A stretch of 64,000 bases of DNA from Catelliglobosispora koreensis DSM 44566 (lineage in GTDB: Bacteria > Actinomycetota > Actinomycetes > Mycobacteriales > Micromonosporaceae). Below the pieces are notes generated by a model. That model made no database searches, was not told the DNA's origin, and saw only the letters and a program-made list of their open reading frames with translations. Below, piece by piece: positions 43,923 through 52,005 of this stretch. The translations under genes and the position numbers were made by a program. Location of the stretch: assembly GCF_000379685.1 (NCBI RefSeq), contig NZ_KB903249.1:1133911-1197910 (forward strand), given 5' to 3'. Positions within the stretch are counted from its first letter, which is position 1; each line of letters opens with the position of its first letter.

Positions 43923-44882
43923 ATGGTGACTGTTGAGGACATCCGGGCGGTGGCGATGTCGCTTCCTCGCACCTCGGAGCACCTCATCCGCGACCGGATC
44001 AAGTTCCGGGTAGGGCAGATCGTCTATGTGTCGCTTTCCCGCGATGAGACGACGATGGGCTTTGGCTACCCGCGCGAGGAGCGCGAGGCCCTGATCGCCT
44101 CCGATCCGCGCAAGTTCTACATGCCGGCCCCGCCTGATGACCGATACCAATGGGTGGAAGCATGGCTGGACCGGCTTGACGTCGGCGAGATGCGGGAACT
44201 AGTGCAGGAGGCGTGGCGCATGACGGTGCCGAAAAAGGTTGCCGCGGAAAGGCTTGGCCTGCCCACCCCAGCCATCGACGCGCCCGATCTGGCCGCCTTG
44301 TCCAAGGCGGGGCACGAGTTCGCGACACTGGGCAAAGTGGATGCCAGCTGGCTTGAACTGCAGGCGGTCACGGCTCCCGGGCTGGATCTGTCCAATCCCG
44401 ACCATCGCCCGCTCGCGTTGGCCTGGCTCAACTCCTGGGGCTGCCGCCTGCCCTATACGGGCACATTCGTGGAGAGCACGGCGGTTTGGGCCAGCTCAGT
44501 AAACCTTCCCGCGACACCAGCCATTCACAAGCTGACCGACAGGCAGATCGTCGCCCTGGCGACCGCCTACGGCTCGCTGTCGACGCTAAGCATCGGCAAG
44601 CGGACCCTCGGGCCGACCGCGGCGGCGAAACTGCTCTACGCGCTGCGGCCGTTGTCCGTGATGCCATGGGATGCCGCCATCGCTTCAGTCTTGCACGGGT
44701 CCCGTGGGGAGCCAGCGTTCGCCGCGCACCTGCGGCTGGGCCGCCAGTGGGCTCGCGACATCATCCGCGAGACGGGCTTTTCCCCGGAGCAGATCGCCGA
44801 GCTCGCGGGGCGGCCCGGCATCCCACTGTCCAAAGTGCTCGATGAATACGCCTATATGCTGATTACCCGGCAAGCTCCGTAA
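43923..44882 (+). CDS. MmcQ/YjbR-like domain fused to an uncharacterised helical domain
   Basis: A 319-residue protein. Residues 1-115 match the MmcQ/YjbR double-wing fold (VEDIRAVAMSLPRTSEHLIR, VYVSLSRDETTMGF, WVEAWLDRLDVGEMRELVQEAW). The remaining 200 residues are a different, mostly helical domain with LALAWLNSWGCRLPYTGTFV, LATAYGSLSTLSIGKRTLGP and AAKLLYALRPLSVMPWDAAI, reminiscent of small HhH-like DNA-glycosylase relatives but not assignable by me. YjbR proteins are usually about 120 residues, so this is an unusual fusion. It overlaps the convergent hypothetical gene by 20 bases. Confidence 0.75.
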   Translation: MVTVEDIRAVAMSLPRTSEHLIRDRIKFRVGQIVYVSLSRDETTMGFGYPREEREALIASDPRKFYMPAPPDDRYQWVEAWLDRLDVGEMRELVQEAWRMTVPKKVAAERLGLPTPAIDAPDLAALSKAGHEFATLGKVDASWLELQAVTAPGLDLSNPDHRPLALAWLNSWGCRLPYTGTFVESTAVWASSVNLPATPAIHKLTDRQIVALATAYGSLSTLSIGKRTLGPTAAAKLLYALRPLSVMPWDAAIASVLHGSRGEPAFAAHLRLGRQWARDIIRETGFSPEQIAELAGRPGIPLSKVLDEYAYMLITRQAP

Positions 44883-45471
44883 ACCGGACGGGCAACTGCT
44901 TTTCCGCCTCGTCGAGCGGGGCACGCAATTCAAACCACACCCGGCTGCGGGCCGTGTCAGGATCGTCCATGCCGACGATCACGATCGTGTGCACACCCCA
45001 CAGGATGTCGCGTTCCACAATCGAGCGCACCCCAACGGCGAACGGCGCGGCGATGCCCGTCTTGGTCACGATGAGCTGACTCGAATCGCTCTCGTCACGC
45101 CGACCGGCAGTCAGAAACTTTGGTGTGTCAGTGATTTTCATCCACTCGATGACCGCGCCCGGCACCTGCTCGGCGATGATTTCCTCGACGGACTCCCGGA
45201 TCGCCTGCGCCGGATCGTCGCCGAGCCAGCCCAGCCAGTGGTCAGGTTCGAGCAGTTTGCTGAAATCGTCATGCGGCGGCCCGTAATTCGGGTTCTCCCG
45301 GAACTCACCCGTGAGCTTCCCGTCGTCGCCGACCTGCCAGCCGCCGCGGATCGCCTCGTTGGGCACGAACCCGTTGGGGTCTGGCACCCACTCGTGGTTG
45401 ATCTCATAAACCCAGCCGCCGGGGTTCTCCGCCGCCTGCTGCACCAAGTCTGCTGGGGCCTCACTCGTCAT
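44863..45471 (-). CDS. Uncharacterised actinobacterial protein
   Basis: A 202-residue soluble acidic protein that I do not recognise. It includes GGWVYEINHEWVPDPNGFVP, AIRGGWQVGDDGKLTGEFREN, DHWLGWLGDDPAQAIRESVE and a beta-rich end FAVGVRSIVERDILWGVHTIVIVG. The tryptophan-rich start resembles short actinobacterial proteins of unknown role. It begins five bases after the MDR oxidoreductase stop on the same strand, so both may be cotranscribed. No signal peptide, membrane span or catalytic motif is visible. Confidence 0.7.
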   Translation of the reverse strand: MTSEAPADLVQQAAENPGGWVYEINHEWVPDPNGFVPNEAIRGGWQVGDDGKLTGEFRENPNYGPPHDDFSKLLEPDHWLGWLGDDPAQAIRESVEEIIAEQVPGAVIEWMKITDTPKFLTAGRRDESDSSQLIVTKTGIAAPFAVGVRSIVERDILWGVHTIVIVGMDDPDTARSRVWFELRAPLDEAEKQLPVRFTELAG

Positions 45472-45476
45472 TCGCG

Positions 45477-46421
45477 TCAGCCTAGCGGGCTGATGACGAT
45501 TTTGCCTTTAGCGTGGCCTTCGCCGAGATAGCGCAAGGCTTGCGGCACTTCGCTCAGACTGAACCGCCGGTCGATCACGGTCCTTATCTTGCCTGCTTTA
45601 CACAGCTCGATGAACGGCGCGAGATGCTTGGCGCCTTGCCTGACGACCAGCATGCGGATCTTCTTACCGGTCAAGGGACCTAGCAACAGGGTTTGCAACA
45701 GCGTGCCGGCCGAGCCACCGACGAACTGGTAGCGCCCGTGCGGGTTCAGCGCGCGTTTGTAGGCGAACACGTTTCTGTAGGCAACCAAATCCAGAATCAC
45801 GTCATAGCGTTTCCTGGTGAAGTCCTCGGCTTCGTAATCGATGACATGGTCAGCGCCCACGGAACGCATGAACTCCAGCTTTTCGGCGTTGTCGACACCC
45901 GTCACCTCTGCGCCGAGAAGTTTGGCCAGCTGTATGGCGTACATGCCGGTGCCGCCGCCAGCGCCATTGATCAGCACCCGCTGGCCGGCCCGCACCTTCT
46001 CACCAATGCCCTGCCACGCGATCGCACCCGCCTGAGGCAAGCACGCGGCTTCCTCAAAAGACATCGACACAGGCTTACGAGCCAATATATTCGCTGGTAC
46101 GCAGATGAGCTCGGCGAAGCCACCCATCACACTCAGAGCGTCCGCGAAGACCTCGTCGCCCGGCTGCCAATCCGTCACGTTGCTGCCCGTCTTTTCGACG
46201 CGCCCAGCGATGTCAGACCCGAGAACCTTCCGCCGCGGCTTACGCACGCCACCGAGACGCGCATACCACGGTTTGCCGATCAGCCCTTCCCAGTCAGACC
46301 GGTTGAGCGAAGTCGCGTGGACTCTGACGAGCACCTCATCGTCCTTCGGCTCCGGCGTAGGCACCTCAGACAGCTTCAGCTCGTCTGGCGAGCCGTAGCG
46401 GGTGTAGACAACCGCCTTCAT
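45477..46421 (-). CDS. Zinc-independent MDR oxidoreductase (quinone oxidoreductase-like)
   Basis: About 314 residues of the medium-chain dehydrogenase/reductase superfamily. The catalytic-domain start MKAVVYTRYGSPDELKLSEV and NRSDWEGLIGKP lead to VLGSDIAGRVEKTGSNV, and the Rossmann motif is INGAGGGTGMYAIQLAKLLG. The zinc-binding cysteines of alcohol dehydrogenases are missing, which points to quinone or enone reduction with NADPH. ATG 46421 is the recognisable family start; upstream codons would extend into the divergent GNAT gene. The downstream gene is probably cotranscribed. Confidence 0.9.
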   Translation of the reverse strand: MKAVVYTRYGSPDELKLSEVPTPEPKDDEVLVRVHATSLNRSDWEGLIGKPWYARLGGVRKPRRKVLGSDIAGRVEKTGSNVTDWQPGDEVFADALSVMGGFAELICVPANILARKPVSMSFEEAACLPQAGAIAWQGIGEKVRAGQRVLINGAGGGTGMYAIQLAKLLGAEVTGVDNAEKLEFMRSVGADHVIDYEAEDFTRKRYDVILDLVAYRNVFAYKRALNPHGRYQFVGGSAGTLLQTLLLGPLTGKKIRMLVVRQGAKHLAPFIELCKAGKIRTVIDRRFSLSEVPQALRYLGEGHAKGKIVISPLG

Positions 46422-46458
46422 AGGGCTCACGTTAGCGGCCCGTGGCACTATTGCCCTC

Positions 46459-47034
46459 GTGTCTCTCAGCCCTAAATATCCGGTCCGCACGCAGCGTCTG
46501 CTCCTTCGCCCCTTAACCGCCGACGACACCGACGCCTTGCTCGCCTACCGCAGCCGCCCTGACGTTTGCCGCTACGTGCCGTTCGAGCCCATGACGCCTT
46601 CCGTTATCAAGGAACGACTGTCCGCTCAGTGGGCGCTAACCGAACTCACCGACGAAGGCCAGGCCCTCATCCTCGGCATCGAACTCGCCGCGACCGGTCA
46701 ACTCCTGGGCGACGTCGTCTTGTTCTGGCACAGCCGTGAACACCAGGGCGGAGAACTGGGCTACGTCGTCAATCCCGACTTCGGCGGCCACGGATATGTC
46801 ACCGAAGCCGCCACCGCCATGCTGCGCCTCGGCTTCGAAGAGCTCGGCCTGCACCGCATCATCGCCCGCATTGACGAACGCAACGGACCCTCGGCCCGCC
46901 TAGCCCGCCGCCTCGGCATGCGCCAAGAAGCCCACCTCATCGAAAACGAGTGGTTCAAAGGCGATTGGAGCAACGAATTCCAGTTCGCCATGCTCGCGAG
47001 CGAATGGCATGCCCAGCAGGCTGCTTCACAATAG
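46459..47034 (+). CDS. GNAT acetyltransferase, RimJ/RimL type
   Basis: A 191-residue enzyme. It opens with the typical VRTQRLLLRPLTADDTDALLAY and has ELGYVVNPDFGGHGYVTEAA for acetyl-CoA binding, followed by LGLHRIIARIDERNGPSARL and the closing LGMRQEAHLIENEWFKGDW. Members acetylate ribosomal proteins, antibiotics or small amines; the substrate here is open. It starts at GTG 46459, divergent from the MDR gene with 37 bases between the starts, and ends overlapping the convergent esterase gene by nine bases. Confidence 0.9.
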   Translation: MSLSPKYPVRTQRLLLRPLTADDTDALLAYRSRPDVCRYVPFEPMTPSVIKERLSAQWALTELTDEGQALILGIELAATGQLLGDVVLFWHSREHQGGELGYVVNPDFGGHGYVTEAATAMLRLGFEELGLHRIIARIDERNGPSARLARRLGMRQEAHLIENEWFKGDWSNEFQFAMLASEWHAQQAASQ

Positions 47035-48144
47035 TGCGATAAGCCCGTCGGCTAAACCACCGCGCCACCACGCGCAGTCGTGGCCACCGGGGAATTCACG
47101 ATTCGTGACGTCGTATCCCTTGGCGGACAACACTTTGTGCAGATCGCGGTTCTTGTCGAGTAGATTTCCCTCAAGCAGTCCGGCGTCGTGGTAGAACCTC
47201 AGGTCCGCCTTCGCATTGCTGGCGAAGGCGGCCAGAATCTCTTCAGCGTCAACCTCTTCCGGGCTCTTGCGAGCACGCCAGAAACTCCCGGACTGCGTCA
47301 GAATCCGCCCGATCCGGTGTGGCGCTGTCAGGCCAGCGTAAGCCGCTGCCAGCCCGCCTAAGCTCTGTCCCGCGAGCACCGTCTTGGCCGGATCGTTCAT
47401 CACGCTGTAGTTTGCGCTCAGGAACAGCAGCAGGTCATCGAGCAGGAACTTGAGGAAGATATCGGGCTGGGTCAGACTTTGCTCACGCTCGGCGCCGTAC
47501 ATGCTCTCGACCATTACCGCGATCACCGGTGGAATCGCCCGTTCCGCGATCAGATTGTCCAACGTGGACGCCCCGTCAATCCCGTTCCAGACGTCGCCGT
47601 CAAACATCAGCAGCAGCGGGTACCCGGTCCCTTCGCCGGCCGGTTCGTACACGTGAAAACCGACGTCCCGTGCTCGACCCGCGTGACAGTGCCCGTTCGA
47701 TCCCTTCACGCTTCGCGTGCCACGGCTGCACCCAAGTCTGCGGAAGCTCCAAAATAGACGCACGCCCCGGATTCCCATAAATTCACGGCCGAATCTTCGC
47801 GTCATTGCGAACACCAACATCCACCGTTCTTCTGAGATCCCCACGCCCCTGATCGGCTCATCCCGCAATACGCACAGCTGATACGAACACCTAAAGTCCA
47901 CGGACAGCCCGACGTCCTTGCTCCACGTCCCGTGGCCGCCATGGTCCATCAGAAACCGGTCGAGGCTGTTTGACTCGCGCGCCCTATCCGCAAGCCGGAT
48001 AAGCCTTATCAGCACATCCATCGCCGGGTTGCCAGGGTCATCCTCGACCCACGTGAACGTCACTGTCCGAAACAGAGGATCATCAGCAGCCGCGATTAGC
48101 ACCGACAGTTCATACCCCTTGAACCTGTCAATTTTGCGACACAA
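47026..48144 (-). CDS. Enterochelin-esterase-like hydrolase with an apparently frameshifted centre
   Basis: The open frame of 372 codons reads as a Fes-type esterase at both ends. The N-terminal domain shows VTFTWVEDDPGNPAMDVLIR, and the alpha/beta-hydrolase domain has PLLLMFDGDVW, the nucleophile elbow AGQSLGGLAAAY and the catalytic His in PGGHDCAWWRGG. Between 47,690 and 47,800 the frame is alien to the family; the expected residues (GNPGRASILELPQ, then TGTVTRVEH) appear in the other two frames, as if three single bases had been lost, restoring the frame overall. Probably a decaying gene or a sequence error. The start is unclear; TTG 48144 is the furthest upstream, GTG 48102 and 48063 are possible. 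Confidence 0.72.
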   Translation of the reverse strand: MCRKIDRFKGYELSVLIAAADDPLFRTVTFTWVEDDPGNPAMDVLIRLIRLADRARESNSLDRFLMDHGGHGTWSKDVGLSVDFRCSYQLCVLRDEPIRGVGISEERWMLVFAMTRRFGREFMGIRGVRLFWSFRRLGCSRGTRSVKGSNGHCHAGRARDVGFHVYEPAGEGTGYPLLLMFDGDVWNGIDGASTLDNLIAERAIPPVIAVMVESMYGAEREQSLTQPDIFLKFLLDDLLLFLSANYSVMNDPAKTVLAGQSLGGLAAAYAGLTAPHRIGRILTQSGSFWRARKSPEEVDAEEILAAFASNAKADLRFYHDAGLLEGNLLDKNRDLHKVLSAKGYDVTNREFPGGHDCAWWRGGLADGLIALL

Positions 48145-48160
48145 GCAGCTGACCTGGGAG

Positions 48161-48190
48161 TGGGGGATGCCGCGTCGGCGGCATCCCCCA
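48161..48190 (-). terminator. Strong hairpin closing the HerA operon
   Basis: A perfect 13-base-pair stem (TGGGGGATGCCGC at 48161-48173, complement at 48178-48190) with loop GTCG lies three bases beyond the stop of the HerA-type gene. It would insulate the esterase gene downstream. Confidence 0.8.
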
Positions 48191-48193
48191 TGA

Positions 48194-51100
48194 TCACTGC
48201 GCCTTAGCCCTTTCGACGACTTCTTCTGTCGTCAGCGGACTCGATGGGTGGTAGCTCAAGCAGAGCGGAGTTTGCACCTTGCGGAGGGTGAACCCCTCGC
48301 CAGAGGCATAGAACTGACCAGTCTTGAGCCGGGATATGTCCGGGACATCGCCCCCTTTGGCCCGGGCCATTTCTCGTGCCGCCTCAATCTGTACCGGGGC
48401 ATTCAGCAGTCCAAAGAACTGGGTTGCCGCGTTGCCGGAGATCCTGTTGTGCAGACCCTTTGGCGCCTGAGTCGCGAATACCAAGCCCAGGCCATACTTT
48501 CGGGCTTGGGACGCCAGAGCTAGCGTGCTCATCGTGCAGGCCGTCATGGGACTGGACGGAGCCAAAGTTTGCGCCTCGTCCATGACCAGCAAGCCGCCCA
48601 AAGGCCGGTTGCCCGCCGGATTCTGCTTAATCCACGCGAACAACGCCATCTGTAGCTGGTTAACGAAACTTTGCCGCTGTTCCTCTGACGGCAAACCAAT
48701 GAAGCTGATGACAGAAATCCTGGCCCGCTTGCCTTCTGGCGGCGTCAACAGAAGCCCCGGATCTACGGCGGCTCCCGCACCACCGAACAGCGGATCGGTA
48801 ACCACCGCAGCCATAAGGTTCTGCGACATTTCAAAGGCGATCTTCTCCGCGTCATCGAGCTGGCTGATGCCTTCTGGAAGCGAGTTCAGCACGCCGATGA
48901 AGGGCTTGATCCCGCCCGTGCCAGTCTTGGCGAAGTAGTCGAGGGCCTCCTTGAGAACTGCACGGCCTCTCAGCGCCTTGGCTGACTCGCCGTCAACCTT
49001 GGCGCGTGGTGCCAGGCTAGCGACAGTCGCGTCGATCGCGATCCCCAGCTCATCAGGATCCTTGAGAATGCTGCGGAAATCAGGAAGCGGCTGGAAGCTC
49101 AGAGGTCTCCCCGCTTCGCGTCTAGGCGTCCACACCACAACGTCCGTGTTCGCCAAATACTCTTGCGCTTTGGAGCTGTCACCAGAGGCCCAACCCGATG
49201 GAGTGGCAGGCCATCCATCACCGAGCCGTGCCAAGTCATTGTTTGGGTCGAGCACGATCGTCGACACGCCTTGGAGCGCACATTCCTCGATCAGCCGTCT
49301 AATTAGGACGGTCTTTCCCGAACCAGAACCAGCAAAGATTGCTGTGTGCTTCCGGAGCGACTCCAAATCAACATGCAGCCCGCCCGGTTCGTCGACGCCA
49401 TTGCCCAGAGGCACTACTGCCCGCCCGTTGAGCTTAGTTTTCGGCGGTTCAAACAGACTCTCCGGCTCCGGTTGCTGCTCTGCCTCATCCGCCTCAAGCG
49501 AGGCAGCGACTTCGCTCAATACCGTTCGCAGCAGAGTGGTCTTGCTTGCGGGCCTATTCGCGCGAAGCCAATCCTCAAGCGACGGGTCTCGTTCGGACAG
49601 CATCTGTTTCAGAGCCGCAAACGTCTTCAGATCCTCTTCGCTGACCCCTAGGGTCACGCCGCCGGCGTCAGTGAAGTCCTGAATCGCTTCCTTGTTTTTC
49701 GGGCCCTTGTTCCACTCGATATTGCGCAGGAACACCAGCTTTCGCTTGGAGATTCCTTTGCTTAGCCCCGCCGCCGTACGCGCAGCCAGAATTCGCGAAA
49801 GGATTGAGACGCCATGAGTGTGCGAGATTCCGCGGAATGACCAGTGCTGTTCGTCGTCGCGTTCGTCGTGGAGAACCTGTCGCAGTCGAGCATGAAGAGG
49901 ATGCTTGCCGCCTTGGCGGGCATCGAGTTTGAAGGTGTGCTTTGCTGCTCCTTGTTCCTGAATCCAGGCCGCGAGTCCAGCGTTGAGGAGCGAGGACATT
50001 TCCAGGTCTTCTGTGTCAGGGCTAAGTGCGGCTTCGATCCGTGATCCTTTGCGAAGCTCGTCGAATCGAGCGGACAGTGTTGGAGAAGCAGGCGGCCGTG
50101 GATCTGGCGGTCCCTCAGTCGGCACCGGACGTGCATCCCAAGATTGGAGTTCCATGACCGTGTCGTCGCGTAGGCACGCCATGATGTGGTCGTTTACCCG
50201 AGAGATCAAGCGTCGCGGAGTTAGCTCATGGACGCCTTCAAGCGCCTCAGGCCTGATGGGCCATGTTGCATATGGGGGTTTGAAACCAACCTGCTCAAAG
50301 CGCCGCGCGAATCTCTTCTCAAGGATCTGTTTGGCGACGCTCGCATTAGCGATTGGCTTCAGGGTCGTCGGCCGGTGGAACCGATCCTCAAAAGGCTTAG
50401 CCGCCTGACTAGTCAGAATCGTCCAGGTGCTAGGAAGCGAGGCAATCACGGTGAGGGTGCGTGTGGCAAGTTCACGAAGGGAGACCAGTCCGTCGGCGAC
50501 CTGATTGACTAGGGCGACCTGTTCCTTACTCTCTTCCCCTAGCCCATCCGTACTGGTGGCGGCCTGGGCGATGAGGGTGTCGATCTGATCAACAGCGATA
50601 AGCGATGATCCAGTGAGAGCCATTAACTGAAACAGTTCTCTGACAACCTGTTGTGGGATCTTCGTTTCTGGATGAATGCCCCAGGCTGCTCTTTCGCCGG
50701 CTTCCATCTCACCTATCGACTGCAAGTAGGAGTAGGCAATGTCCTGCAAACTCATACGCTCAGACGCGAGCAATACGAGAGCTCTCGCTGTGTGCTGGCT
50801 GGCAAGGGCTACCCGGCCCGCACGCTTGTGAAGGGCTCCGATGAATTCGTCGAGCTGTTCGCGATTCTCCAATTTGCCGTCGCAGATAGTCCGCGCGAGT
50901 TCAGTTCGAACGCCAAGCTCGGAGCAAAGGCGACGAAGCAAGACCCCGAGCTGGGTGTTAAGGCCGGAGTGAGGCTGCTGAAGACCATCGATGACCGCTA
51001 GAACCGTGCTTTTCCAGAACATGCTCCCATCAAGGAGGCTAACCAAGAAGAAGTAACTTCCGGCGCCTTGAGCTTTCTCACGGACCCAGCCGAGCAAGTG

Positions 51101-51313
51101 TGTTTTCCCTGATCCAGCAATTCCTTGGACGACCACACCATTCGGGTTGCCATCTGCACCTAAGCGAGTGTTGCCAAGGCCATCCATGATGGTTTCAAGC
51201 ACCTCGGCGTGCAAGGACTCGACATGGAACGGCGACGGGCGCCAGACGTCATCGGGTATGGGTGCTACGTCGAATCGGAGAGACGACAGTGCATGTTTTT
51301 CCAGACCGTTCAT
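48194..51313 (-). CDS. AAA ATPase fused to a HerA/FtsK-like DNA translocase
   Basis: A 1039-residue cytoplasmic protein with two P-loop modules. The first (about 25-390) is an ORC/STAND-like AAA ATPase: Walker A GIAGSGKT at 64-71, Walker B SLIAVDQIDTLI at 237-248 and a winged-helix-like end near 330-390. A middle region (430-600) of unknown fold contains KRKLVFLRNIEWNKGPKNKE. The second module (635-1020) is HerA-like: Walker A AGSGSGKT at 661-668, LDPNNDLARLGDG, Walker B GGLLVMDEAQTLAPS at 906-920 and VFATQAPKGLHNRISGN. HerA proteins are hexameric DNA pumps. Its start overlaps the stop of the winged-helix gene (ATGA). I know no named system with this fusion; defence or DNA processing is likely. 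Confidence 0.85.
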   Translation of the reverse strand: MNGLEKHALSSLRFDVAPIPDDVWRPSPFHVESLHAEVLETIMDGLGNTRLGADGNPNGVVVQGIAGSGKTHLLGWVREKAQGAGSYFFLVSLLDGSMFWKSTVLAVIDGLQQPHSGLNTQLGVLLRRLCSELGVRTELARTICDGKLENREQLDEFIGALHKRAGRVALASQHTARALVLLASERMSLQDIAYSYLQSIGEMEAGERAAWGIHPETKIPQQVVRELFQLMALTGSSLIAVDQIDTLIAQAATSTDGLGEESKEQVALVNQVADGLVSLRELATRTLTVIASLPSTWTILTSQAAKPFEDRFHRPTTLKPIANASVAKQILEKRFARRFEQVGFKPPYATWPIRPEALEGVHELTPRRLISRVNDHIMACLRDDTVMELQSWDARPVPTEGPPDPRPPASPTLSARFDELRKGSRIEAALSPDTEDLEMSSLLNAGLAAWIQEQGAAKHTFKLDARQGGKHPLHARLRQVLHDERDDEQHWSFRGISHTHGVSILSRILAARTAAGLSKGISKRKLVFLRNIEWNKGPKNKEAIQDFTDAGGVTLGVSEEDLKTFAALKQMLSERDPSLEDWLRANRPASKTTLLRTVLSEVAASLEADEAEQQPEPESLFEPPKTKLNGRAVVPLGNGVDEPGGLHVDLESLRKHTAIFAGSGSGKTVLIRRLIEECALQGVSTIVLDPNNDLARLGDGWPATPSGWASGDSSKAQEYLANTDVVVWTPRREAGRPLSFQPLPDFRSILKDPDELGIAIDATVASLAPRAKVDGESAKALRGRAVLKEALDYFAKTGTGGIKPFIGVLNSLPEGISQLDDAEKIAFEMSQNLMAAVVTDPLFGGAGAAVDPGLLLTPPEGKRARISVISFIGLPSEEQRQSFVNQLQMALFAWIKQNPAGNRPLGGLLVMDEAQTLAPSSPMTACTMSTLALASQARKYGLGLVFATQAPKGLHNRISGNAATQFFGLLNAPVQIEAAREMARAKGGDVPDISRLKTGQFYASGEGFTLRKVQTPLCLSYHPSSPLTTEEVVERAKAQ

Positions 51314-52005
51314 GCCACCCCAATTCCAATCAAATGCTTCTCCTCACCGCTTACGTAAATGGCGGCCGAGCGATCAGCTTCGGTGATCATCTTTCGGTTT
51401 TCCTCAGGGATGAGGCGAATCTTCTTCTTGGTAACCATTTCGAGCAGAGCGGTGTCGACCTCTTCGTGGGAGATGCCCTTCATATCGATGCCGCGACGAA
51501 GGAGGGTCAAGCTCAGCCACCGAGGTCCTGTTTCCTTGGTCAGGCGTTTGTAGGCATTTGAAATTCGCAGTGAAACGTTGGTTCCCTTACCTGCTTTGGA
51601 CTTGCCGGCGGCCGACTTTGCCTCAGCAACGGGTGCTGGCGGTGCTTCGGTAGGGGCGAAGAAATCGGCGGCGCTGACGTCGGCGCGTTCGAGGTAGCGA
51701 TGGACGGCAGCGAGAACAGCGTGCAGCGCGGCATTCGCTGGAGCGGCGCCCTGTGCCTTCACATACGGGGCGGCCATTGCTTTCTTTGCCTCTGCCCAGC
51801 CCTCGTCGGTCAGTTCGTGGACTGACACCCGGCCCGACTTTGTGAGGGTAGCCAGCTTGTTGTCGACGAGTGCGGTGCTGTCCTTGCCGGTGATGGAAAC
51901 GCCGTACTTCGCGGTCAGTTCTGTATTGGACACTTCGCGGGCCTCGGCCATTAACAGGGCGAGGTAAGCGAATTGAGCGGCGGTGAGTTGCTTCTCGGTG
52001 GTCAT
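51310..52005 (-). CDS. Double winged-helix protein of the HerA operon
   Basis: A 231-residue protein. Residues about 8-80 form a winged helix (LALLMAEAREVSNTELTAKY, LTKSGRVSVHELTDEGWAEA). A flexible Ala/Pro/Lys linker spans about 105-145 (EAPPAPVAEAKSAAGKSKAG). Residues 148-231 form a second winged-helix-like unit (RISNAYKRLTKETGPRWLSL, VDTALLEMVTKKKIRLIPEE, then a beta-rich SGEEKHLIGIGVA). I recognise no family name. It overlaps both neighbours by four bases, so it is an obligate operon partner, probably binding DNA or bridging the nuclease and translocase; autoregulation is another possibility. Confidence 0.75.
   Translation of the reverse strand: MTTEKQLTAAQFAYLALLMAEAREVSNTELTAKYGVSITGKDSTALVDNKLATLTKSGRVSVHELTDEGWAEAKKAMAAPYVKAQGAAPANAALHAVLAAVHRYLERADVSAADFFAPTEAPPAPVAEAKSAAGKSKAGKGTNVSLRISNAYKRLTKETGPRWLSLTLLRRGIDMKGISHEEVDTALLEMVTKKKIRLIPEENRKMITEADRSAAIYVSGEEKHLIGIGVA

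Noticed and set aside
43870-44150. Long N-terminal extension of the L,D-transpeptidase frame
   Set aside because: It would bury the lipoprotein signal in the middle of the protein and run antisense through the YjbR gene start.
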